From CAZGQY01 sp964528035 (GTDB lineage: Bacteria > Pseudomonadota > Gammaproteobacteria > Methylococcales > UBA1147), in NCBI GenBank assembly GCA_964528035.1, contig CAZGQY010000007.1, forward strand, positions 1 through 57,718: a stretch of 57,718 bases of DNA, given 5' to 3'. The stretch's first letter is position 1, and the number at the start of each line of letters is the position of its first letter. Made by a program: the position numbers and the translations under genes. Under the pieces are notes generated by a model. It worked only from the letters and a program-made list of their open reading frames with translations. It did not search any database and was not told the origin of the DNA. This document shows, one piece after another, positions 51,265-57,718 of the stretch.

Positions 51265-52488
51265 ATGTTAAAACTGTCTAACTTTGGCCCAGGCGCTCTG
51301 GTCGCTGCGGCTTTTATTGGTCCGGGTACGGTAGTTACTGCTTCATTAGCTGGAGCTAATTTTGGTTATGCATTGCTGTGGGCATTGCTGTTTTCCGTTG
51401 TCGCCTGTGTCATTTTGCAGGAAATGTCTGCCCGTATTGGGTTAGTCACTCAAGCTGGTCTGGGCGAGAATATTCGTAATAACTTAACCTCTGGCTGGCT
51501 TCGGTGGCTGGCGCTGTTGCTCATTTTTAGTGCTATTGCTATTGGCAATAGTGTCTATCAGGGGGGCAACCTTTCCGGGGCTAGCCTGGGTGCAAGCGAA
51601 CTGCTTGGACCGGTACCTGTACTTGACGGCTGGCTGAGTAATGCCTGGGCGCTTATCATTGGTATTATTGCGCTATTGATACTCTGGTCAGGGAATGCGC
51701 GGGTGATAGAGCGAGCTCTTATCGTTATGGTGCTGCTAATGAGCGTGGCTTTTATCGGTACGTTTTTATTAACAGACCCTGACTGGGGGGCGGTATTCAA
51801 TGGTACTTTTGGTTTTTCCATGCCTACCGGAGCGACTTTAACAGTTGTGGCTTTAATTGGCACAACTGTGGTTCCTTATAATATTTTCCTGCATGCATCC
51901 AGTGTTTCAAAAAAGTGGAAAACGGCAGAAGAATTGCCAGCCGCGCGGCGTGATCTTTTCCTCTCTATTCCTTTTGGCGGCCTTATTTCTATGGCTATTG
52001 TGGCTACAGCTGCCTCGGCCTTTTTTGGTCAGCAAGTTGAGATAGAGAGTGCTGGCGACTTGGCTGAATCTTTAAGACCATTGTTTGGAGACGGAGCCAC
52101 TTATTTAATGGCAATAGGGTTGTTTGCGGCGGGTATTTCGTCGGCAACAACCGCGCCTTTAGCCAGTGCTTATGCACTCTGCGGAATTATGGGCTGGTCG
52201 GTTAATTTACGCAGCAGAGCTTTTCGGATTATCTGGTTCACGATTCTGGTAATTGGCATTATTATTTCCAGCGTTGGTATTAAGCCCGTAACTGTTATTT
52301 GGTTTGCACAGGTGGCTAATGGCATCTTGTTGCCCATAATAGTCGGATTTCTCTGGTGGCTTTGTCAAAGTCCTCTGTTGGGAAAATATCGCAACTCACT
52401 GCTGCAAAATATTTTAGCCGCAATTATTTTTCTGATTTCTGTGGTGCTGAGTGGTAGAAGTCTTGGTTCCGCTTTTGGGTTTTGGTAG
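51265..52488 (+). CDS. NRAMP-like transporter with altered metal-site motifs
   Basis: A 407-residue protein with about 11 hydrophobic spans and the overall NRAMP (LeuT-like) pattern. The first-helix DPGN of metal transporters is GPGT here (AAAFIGPGTVVTAS), and the sixth-helix MPHN is VPYN (LIGTTVVPYNIFLHAS). Thus the Asp, Asn and Met that bind Mn or Fe are missing. It may carry another cation, as the NRAMP-related magnesium transporters do, or something else. The gene is divergent from the acyl-CoA gene. A hairpin follows the stop. Confidence 0.87.
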   Translation: MLKLSNFGPGALVAAAFIGPGTVVTASLAGANFGYALLWALLFSVVACVILQEMSARIGLVTQAGLGENIRNNLTSGWLRWLALLLIFSAIAIGNSVYQGGNLSGASLGASELLGPVPVLDGWLSNAWALIIGIIALLILWSGNARVIERALIVMVLLMSVAFIGTFLLTDPDWGAVFNGTFGFSMPTGATLTVVALIGTTVVPYNIFLHASSVSKKWKTAEELPAARRDLFLSIPFGGLISMAIVATAASAFFGQQVEIESAGDLAESLRPLFGDGATYLMAIGLFAAGISSATTAPLASAYALCGIMGWSVNLRSRAFRIIWFTILVIGIIISSVGIKPVTVIWFAQVANGILLPIIVGFLWWLCQSPLLGKYRNSLLQNILAAIIFLISVVLSGRSLGSAFGFW

Positions 52489-52491
52489 GTA

Positions 52492-52522
52492 AAAGCTACG
52501 TCCCTGTAGCTTTATTTTAATT
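52492..52522. terminator. Hairpin between NRAMP-like gene and lipoprotein gene
   Basis: A perfect 8-bp stem AAAGCTAC/GTAGCTTT (52492-52499 and 52506-52513) with a 6-base loop, then ATTTTAATTT. It lies between convergent genes and can serve both. Confidence 0.7.
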
Positions 52523-52527
52523 TGAGG

Positions 52528-53523
52528 TTACTCGCTGGCGGCACCAACAAACTCAAGTTCTTGTGGTTCGCTGGACGCTTCAATACTGACATTTTCAGCA
52601 AATAGGAAATTAATTTCGTCATCGGCTTCAGGGTCGTCGTCACCGTTACAGGTTAGCGCGGCTGTGTAGTCTCCTGCGGCAATAAACCCAAGCGAAAAGT
52701 CGTAGGTATTAACGTCATCAAAGTAAACCGCTGTGCTGGCATACGGCGTATTTTCTTCCGAACCACCGTTATCAGCCAGAGTTGCTTCGTCGAGATCACT
52801 GCCTTCGTATAAATACACGTAAGCTACTGGCTCATCTGTGTTTTCCGGTGCCACGGTGCAAGTGTCGTTAAACAGCAGTGCGCCTTCAGCTACGGTTCCT
52901 TTCAGGTGTCCGACCGCAGAATTATCAACTAAACGAACGCCTCTGGGTTTAAGAATATAGTGGCTTTGACCTACCGGATTTGTCATTGAGTTGCGTAAGT
53001 CAAACTCGACAGTAAAGTTAAGGTTGCCACCGGCATCGGCAATAAAGCCGTCCAGTTTAAGTTCGTTAGAAGGGACTTGAATACTCACCTTCTCGGCTTC
53101 GCCGTCACCATTTGTGTCGGTCATAATGTATGAGCCATCCGCCATAACCAGTCTTAGTTGACCGTATTGCCCGGCTGCTATTTCAGCATCTTCCAGAAAC
53201 ATCATTGAATCGTTGCCGGTGAATTCTAATAAGTTAATACCTATGGTGTTGGCTATGGGCTGGCCTTCCTCATTAGTACAAAGATCATTTTCTTCAGGAG
53301 CCTCGATATCTTCACCAACTGTGAAAGTGCGGGGAGAGTTGCCATTCCCCGTAAGCTCAATGGCGTTAAAGCAGGCGACAACGGACTCTGCATTGTCGAC
53401 AGGGGCGTCACTGATACCTAAAGAGAACTGAGCGAAATCGTTAGTGTCATTACTATCTGATCCTCCGCATGCAGCCAGACCTAATGTAGCGGTAGCCAGA
53501 GTTGTTAACATTAACTTATTCAT
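52528..53523 (-). CDS. Lipoprotein with DUF4382-like domain
   Basis: A 331-residue lipoprotein: signal peptide with lipobox LGLAACGG, so anchored at residue C19 or so. The following region is acidic; AQFSLGISDAPVDNAESVVACFNAIELTG is the start of a DUF4382 domain (about residues 30-200), and the tail has a beta-sandwich look (VAYVYLYEGSDLD). It is likely an outer-membrane or periplasmic protein of unknown role. I use the ATG at 53523, where the signal peptide starts after GGAAGAG; a start further upstream adds non-homologous residues. Confidence 0.83.
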   Translation of the reverse strand: MNKLMLTTLATATLGLAACGGSDSNDTNDFAQFSLGISDAPVDNAESVVACFNAIELTGNGNSPRTFTVGEDIEAPEENDLCTNEEGQPIANTIGINLLEFTGNDSMMFLEDAEIAAGQYGQLRLVMADGSYIMTDTNGDGEAEKVSIQVPSNELKLDGFIADAGGNLNFTVEFDLRNSMTNPVGQSHYILKPRGVRLVDNSAVGHLKGTVAEGALLFNDTCTVAPENTDEPVAYVYLYEGSDLDEATLADNGGSEENTPYASTAVYFDDVNTYDFSLGFIAAGDYTAALTCNGDDDPEADDEINFLFAENVSIEASSEPQELEFVGAASE

Positions 53524-53639
53524 AGTGCTCTTCCTTATGCTCGCGAAACAATTTGAAACAAAGTGACATATTTGATTACGTGAGGCTAATTTATAGATGC
53601 TGTAAAAATTTGTTAAAAGGCATTTTACAAAAATTTTCA

Positions 53640-53668
53640 TTGACAAAATTCTGAGTTAGCTCTATATC
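53640..53668 (+). promoter_or_regulatory. Sigma-70 promoter of maoP
   Basis: TTGACA (53640-53645), a 17-base spacer, and TATATC (53663-53668), 63 bases before the maoP start. Confidence 0.65.
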
Positions 53669-53730
53669 GTCTTTGTCGTATACAACGACAGACTTTTGTT
53701 CGGTTTTTAGTCTGTAGGAAGGGCTTACCC

Positions 53731-54096
53731 ATGACCAAGATGACCCGTGAATCACTGTTAAAGAAACCGTTTAACGATTTCCGCAACTATCCTTATGGCT
53801 TTTCACGCTCTGGCGACTTTTCAATTCGTGAAAGCGATGCATTGACTCATTATGGTTGTTTGATTACAGCCATGCTGAACGGTGAATTTAAGCCGACGTT
53901 AAAAGAAGACATTGAATTACTGGCCGCGTGCAAAGGTGAGCAAGCTCCGGTAAGTACTGTAGAAAAGGTTTGGGCCAAGTATCAGGCACGAATTCATCGC
54001 CCTAAAGTTGCCAGTATGTATGGTCGGGGGAAATTTGCTGATGACACTTTCAGTTCAGCCTCGGACACGGAAGACGATCTTATTGTTGAGGACTGA
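53731..54096 (+). CDS. maoP: MaoP (DUF413), Ori-macrodomain organising protein
   Basis: A 121-residue protein of the DUF413/MaoP family; FNDFRNYPYGFSRSGDFSI and KVASMYGRGKF are typical. MaoP in E. coli works with the maoS site to shape the Ori macrodomain, and the family is limited to gammaproteobacteria with Dam/SeqA-type features, an argument that the right block is from such an order. The ribosome site is AGGAAGGG. It overlaps the convergent EAL gene by 17 bases at their 3' ends. Confidence 0.88.
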   Translation: MTKMTRESLLKKPFNDFRNYPYGFSRSGDFSIRESDALTHYGCLITAMLNGEFKPTLKEDIELLAACKGEQAPVSTVEKVWAKYQARIHRPKVASMYGRGKFADDTFSSASDTEDDLIVED

Positions 54097-55858
54097 TTTG
54101 GCGTAAACGTCTGGGTTTTTGGCGGTGGCACATGTAGCAACGGCTGCCGTCAGATTGTTTCGCTTCTTTTTTGGCTTCACTGGCCAGCAGTGCGACATCG
54201 TGATGCGATAAACACTCGGAAGGATCAGGCTGAACAACTCCTATAGCAAGGCCCAGTAAAGGATAGAAAACCGGCGTACCGTTTCGGGATAGCGCTTTTA
54301 TGCCTCCTAAATCAATGTGTTCCTGATGATAAAATCGGGTAATATCCTGCTCAAAGTCTCTGATAATTTTATTACATTGCTCTTCGGTTTGTTCTTTATC
54401 TATGTCTTTGAAAATGGCCACAAAGTCGTCCCCGCCAATGTGGCCAATGAAATGACCATGCCTGAATAGTTGCTTTTGCAGTATCTGCGCCAGCCATTTA
54501 ATAATTTGGTCGCCTTGTTCGTACCCATAAATGTCGTTATAGGGCTTGAAATGGTTCAGATCAAAGTAGGCGACGTGAAATGATCGCACTCGGGAAAGTT
54601 GTTCTTCAATAATTTGGTTAATGGCAACGTTGCCCGGCAGTTGGGTTAGGGGGTTAGCATGTCGTGCATTGTTAACTTTTAATTCGGTGATTCTGCGTAA
54701 TAGGTTTTTAATGGATGCCACACCGTAGTAAACATCGCTTTTAGTCACAATAATGTGCTGATAAATATCGACTTCGTCGTTATCGGTAATAAGCTGGCTC
54801 ACTTCTTCCAGCGACGTTTGCCAGTCAACGGAAAGAGGGTGCTCGTCCATTATGTAAGAAACCGGTTTGTTGGCATAAAGTGCATGACCGTAGGAACCGG
54901 AAAAGAACTCCATAATTTTTTCTCTGCGAATAATTCCGGCGACTTTCTTCTCATGAATAACGGGCAGTGAAGATAAGGTTTTGTCTTGTGTAAAGGTATC
55001 TAGTACTTCAGATGAGCGCGTATGAGCTGATACGCAATGAATGGTATCGACCACACTGGCGATAGTACTTTGGTAGTTTAATGCAACATGATGATGCGGT
55101 AACAGTAGTGAGGACGGAACCTCCAACACCGGATAAGGCGCGGGCCTGCCAAGCAGGAAGCCCTGACAATAATTAACGCCCATAACCTGCAGTTGTTCAA
55201 GCTCATCTGGCGTTTCAATGCCTTCCACGACAACTTTTGTGCGCAAACTGGTGGCTAGCGATAAGATACTTTGTACAAATTCTCTTTTTACAGAGGACTT
55301 TTCAATAGAATGAATAAAGTATCGATCAATTTTCACATAGTCAGGACGTAATTCTGACCAGAGTTTCAGACCTGAATAGCCGGCACCTAAGTCATCAATT
55401 GCTATCATAAACCCCAGTTTTTGATAGTGAATAATGGCGTGTTTTAAGTTCTTGGTGTCTTCAATTGGATAGCGCTCTGAAATTTCGATAACGATTTGTT
55501 CCGGCGCTATGCCGAATTGCTGAGACAAGCGTAACGTTGAGCCATGAGGGTGGCTGTCGTCCTGCAACACGTTAGGGTTTACGTTAAGAAACAGCTTTCC
55601 CTGCATAGCGTTTTTTTGAAACGCTTCCATAGCTGCCGAGCGACAGGCTAGTTCCAGTTCAGACAGTAACTGTGCCTGGCTGGCGAGAGAAAATAGGCGA
55701 TCCGGGAATTCAAGTGGATGTCCTTTAGGCCCGCGAATAAGAGCTTCGTGGCCAATAACAATTCCACGGGAAGTGTCCATAACGGGCTGGAATAGAGGAT
55801 AAAGCTGTTTGTCCTGAATAAGGCTAAGCAGCTCTTTAGTTAAATCAGACCCTGACAT
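54080..55858 (-). CDS. EAL-CBS-GGDEF cyclic-di-GMP protein
   Basis: A 592-residue soluble protein in the order EAL (about residues 12-250), CBS pair (about 265-395), GGDEF (about 400-560). The EAL motifs are intact: HEALIRG, EISERYPI, DDLGAGYSG, VKIDRYF, EGIETPDE. The cyclase site is GGDDF, an acceptable active form. CBS domains may bind adenine nucleotides. This order is less common than GGDEF-EAL. No membrane segment. A Cys/Arg-rich tail (RCYMCHRQKPRR) ends it. It lies 73 bases after purD on the same strand. Confidence 0.93.
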   Translation of the reverse strand: MSGSDLTKELLSLIQDKQLYPLFQPVMDTSRGIVIGHEALIRGPKGHPLEFPDRLFSLASQAQLLSELELACRSAAMEAFQKNAMQGKLFLNVNPNVLQDDSHPHGSTLRLSQQFGIAPEQIVIEISERYPIEDTKNLKHAIIHYQKLGFMIAIDDLGAGYSGLKLWSELRPDYVKIDRYFIHSIEKSSVKREFVQSILSLATSLRTKVVVEGIETPDELEQLQVMGVNYCQGFLLGRPAPYPVLEVPSSLLLPHHHVALNYQSTIASVVDTIHCVSAHTRSSEVLDTFTQDKTLSSLPVIHEKKVAGIIRREKIMEFFSGSYGHALYANKPVSYIMDEHPLSVDWQTSLEEVSQLITDNDEVDIYQHIIVTKSDVYYGVASIKNLLRRITELKVNNARHANPLTQLPGNVAINQIIEEQLSRVRSFHVAYFDLNHFKPYNDIYGYEQGDQIIKWLAQILQKQLFRHGHFIGHIGGDDFVAIFKDIDKEQTEEQCNKIIRDFEQDITRFYHQEHIDLGGIKALSRNGTPVFYPLLGLAIGVVQPDPSECLSHHDVALLASEAKKEAKQSDGSRCYMCHRQKPRRLRQISPQQ

Positions 55859-55931
55859 GGAACCCCCTGTTACAGCACAACATAAAAGCTTAGTTTTATT
55901 TTATGACAGTGCTATGACAGGAGGTAAGTAT

Positions 55932-57215
55932 TTAGCCTTCGCGGTTTATTGCGCGGTGAGCGATATCAGTACGGTAATAGACGTTATTCCAGCTCACTTG
56001 ATCAACCAGTTGATATGCTAGTTTTTGTGCTTCTGTAACAGTGTCACCCAAAGCCGTACAACACAAAACTCGACCACCACTAGTGACCACTTTACCGTTA
56101 TCCATTTTAGTACCGGCGTGGAATACTTTCTGGTTTTCAGGTGAGTGATCCGGCAAGCCGTGAATGACGTCACCTTTTGCATAGCTTTCAGGGTATCCGC
56201 CAGCGGCCATAACCACACCAACTGCAGCACGTTCGTCAAAGTTGATAGGCGCCTGATTGAGCTTACCATCAATTGCCTGGAGGCAAAGTTCTACCAAGTC
56301 AGACTTCAGGCGCATCATAATGGGTTGAGTTTCCGGGTCACCAAAGCGACAGTTGTATTCCAGAACTTTGGAGGTGCCATCTTCGGCTATCATTAAACCC
56401 GCGTACAGGAAGCCTTTGTAAGGTGCTCCTTCTGCAGCCATTCCGTCTACTGTGGGCTTAATGACATGACGCATAACCCAGTCATGGATGGCCGGAGAAA
56501 CCACCGGAGCCGGTGAGTAAGCACCCATACCACCAGTATTTGGGCCTTTGTCGCCGTTGTCGCGAGCCTTATGGTCCTGGCTTGAGGCAAAAGGTATGGC
56601 ATGTTTACCGTCAACCATTACGATAAAGGAGGCTTCCTCGCCACGTAAAAACTCTTCGATAACCACGCGATGCCCGGCATCGCCGAAACGGTTACCGGCC
56701 AGCATGTCGTCGATAGCGGCATCTGCCTGTTCCTGACTTTCGGCAATAATAACGCCTTTTCCGGCGGCCAGTCCGTCGGCCTTAATGACAATAGGAAGAC
56801 CCTTTTCAGCGACATAAGCTTTAGCAGGCTCAACCTCGGTAAAGTTTTGGTAGTCGGCGGTGGGTATGCTGTGACGCTGCAAAAAGTCTTTGCTGAAGGC
56901 TTTAGAGCCTTCTAACTGTGCAGCCTTTGCGGTTGGGCCAAAGGCTGCCAGTCCGGCTTCGTTAAAGCGATCAACAATACCGGCAACGAGCGGTGCTTCA
57001 GGGCCAACGATAGTCAGTTCAATGTCTTCGCTTTTAGCAAAATTGAGCAAACTCTCAATGTCCTCAGCACCAATAGCAACATTCGTCAGGTTTGGCTCAC
57101 GCTCTGTACCTGCATTACCGGGTGCAACATAAACGCAGTCAACTTGGTTTGATTGTGCTGCTTTCCACGCCAGAGCGTGTTCACGGCCTCCGCCGCCAAC
57201 GACCAATACTTTCAT
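55932..57215 (-). CDS. purD: PurD, phosphoribosylamine-glycine ligase
   Basis: A 427-residue GARS enzyme of the ATP-grasp superfamily, the second step of purine synthesis. Motifs: VLVVGGGGREHALAWK, PNTGGMGAYSPAP, YKGFLYAGLMIA and the metal-binding EYNCRFGDPETQP. Length is standard. The usual upstream partner purH is not visible; a methyltransferase gene lies 18 bases upstream. Confidence 0.97.
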   Translation of the reverse strand: MKVLVVGGGGREHALAWKAAQSNQVDCVYVAPGNAGTEREPNLTNVAIGAEDIESLLNFAKSEDIELTIVGPEAPLVAGIVDRFNEAGLAAFGPTAKAAQLEGSKAFSKDFLQRHSIPTADYQNFTEVEPAKAYVAEKGLPIVIKADGLAAGKGVIIAESQEQADAAIDDMLAGNRFGDAGHRVVIEEFLRGEEASFIVMVDGKHAIPFASSQDHKARDNGDKGPNTGGMGAYSPAPVVSPAIHDWVMRHVIKPTVDGMAAEGAPYKGFLYAGLMIAEDGTSKVLEYNCRFGDPETQPIMMRLKSDLVELCLQAIDGKLNQAPINFDERAAVGVVMAAGGYPESYAKGDVIHGLPDHSPENQKVFHAGTKMDNGKVVTSGGRVLCCTALGDTVTEAQKLAYQLVDQVSWNNVYYRTDIAHRAINREG

Positions 57216-57233
57216 AAGGTTAGCTTTGTCCTG

Positions 57234-57718
57234 TTAGTCTGTAACGGGTTTGCGAAACTTCAGGGTGAAACGATCGCTTTCACCAATGGCTTCATATTTT
57301 TCTTTATCTTCATCACCCAGAGTTAGGGTTGGAGGTAAAGTCCATACGCCTTTAGGGTGGTCGGCTGTATCTTTCGGGTTTGCGTTGATTTCGGCACTGG
57401 CGACAAACTCAAAGCCTGCTTGCTCGGCTAAGTCTATGACCCAGCTTTCTTTTACATAACCCGAATCTTTGAATGCTTCAGCCTCTTTCGACTCAGGCAG
57501 ACGGTGGTCAACGATACCCAGCATGCCATTGGGTTTTAGTGTTTGATAAAACTGACGGAATGCCTGCACTACGCCTTCTTCACCTTCTTGCATATACCAG
57601 TTATGAAGGTTGCGGAACGTTAATATACGATCCGCACTTCTGGGTGGCGCTATATCGGTGTCTTCACCTGGCGAGAATTCGGTTAATTCGACGTTCCCGT
57701 AAATCGGGTTCGTGGTGA
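57234..57718 (-). CDS. SAM-dependent methyltransferase-like protein, 5' end cut
   Basis: The C-terminal 161 residues; the frame stays open to the window edge. NVELTEFSPGEDTDIAPPRS and ADRILTFRNLHNWYMQEGEE, then GMLGIVDHRLPES and TADHPKGVWTLPPTLTLGD, fit the exported predicted-methyltransferase family (COG4798-like). Substrate unknown. It ends 18 bases before purD. Confidence 0.8.
   Translation of the reverse strand, partial: TTNPIYGNVELTEFSPGEDTDIAPPRSADRILTFRNLHNWYMQEGEEGVVQAFRQFYQTLKPNGMLGIVDHRLPESKEAEAFKDSGYVKESWVIDLAEQAGFEFVASAEINANPKDTADHPKGVWTLPPTLTLGDEDKEKYEAIGESDRFTLKFRKPVTD

Noticed and set aside
53524..53646. Longer start for the DUF4382 lipoprotein
   Set aside because: It would bury the signal peptide; the ATG at 53523 has a ribosome site and a lipobox at the right distance.

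Overview
The window reads as two blocks of gammaproteobacterial DNA joined across a run of 113 N (46872-46984) that falls inside a tRNA-Gly gene. The left block (1-46871) suggests a methylotroph. It carries a lanthanide-type methanol dehydrogenase XoxF with XoxJ, an NAD-linked formate dehydrogenase, and a quinoprotein-associated SoxYZ-like carrier. The right block (46985-57718) carries heterotroph genes: a DAACS symporter, an HDAC-family deacetylase, an acetyl-CoA hydrolase/GNAT fusion, an NRAMP-like transporter, MaoP and purD. It lacks the repeats seen on the left and looks more like an Alteromonadales/Idiomarina-type genome. Either the organism has tandem tRNA-Gly genes, or two contigs were joined through a shared tRNA sequence. 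Treat linkage across the gap as unproven.

Layout, left block. Positions 1-3360 are a decaying accessory zone: an ATPase remnant, a PIN-domain toxin-like pair, a broken type I restriction locus (hsdS frameshifted and split by a 159-bp element; hsdR reduced to two 5' fragments), and an intact vapBC. Positions 3526-13949 hold C1 oxidation: xoxJ and xoxF, then fdhA and a fused fdsGB, with a divergent LysR regulator and the SoxYZ-like gene. A large hybrid sensor kinase follows. Positions 16925-23625 are the conserved rapZ-hpf-rpoN-lptB-lptA-lptC-kdsC-kdsD block, without ptsN. nirB and nirD follow, behind a sigma-54-type promoter with an NtrC-like half site, then a PhzF-family gene. Next come two glycosyltransferases, a PAS/GGDEF/EAL protein, and the late cobalamin genes cobQ, cobU, cobT and cobS, with an unrecognised Lys/Ala-rich membrane protein among them. 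After these are an SGNH hydrolase, metA and a P-loop ATPase, bioD-bioA, and gspB-gspA.

How the genes fit together: methanol is oxidised in the periplasm by XoxF, formate in the cytoplasm by FdhA/FdsGB to give NADH, and nitrite is reduced to ammonia by NirBD. Late corrin assembly, biotin and methionine genes supply cofactors and precursors. RpoN is encoded in the same block as its likely target nirB.

Repeats: a 160-bp near-palindromic element occurs twice, each copy with a 3-bp target duplication (TTA, TAA), always between convergent genes. A second family occurs as a sharp copy inside hsdS (CTAG duplications; removal restores the reading frame) and as an older copy abutting the fdhA stop codon. 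A third, single palindromic element lies between fdsGB and lysR. No CRISPR array, prophage or complete insertion sequence was seen.
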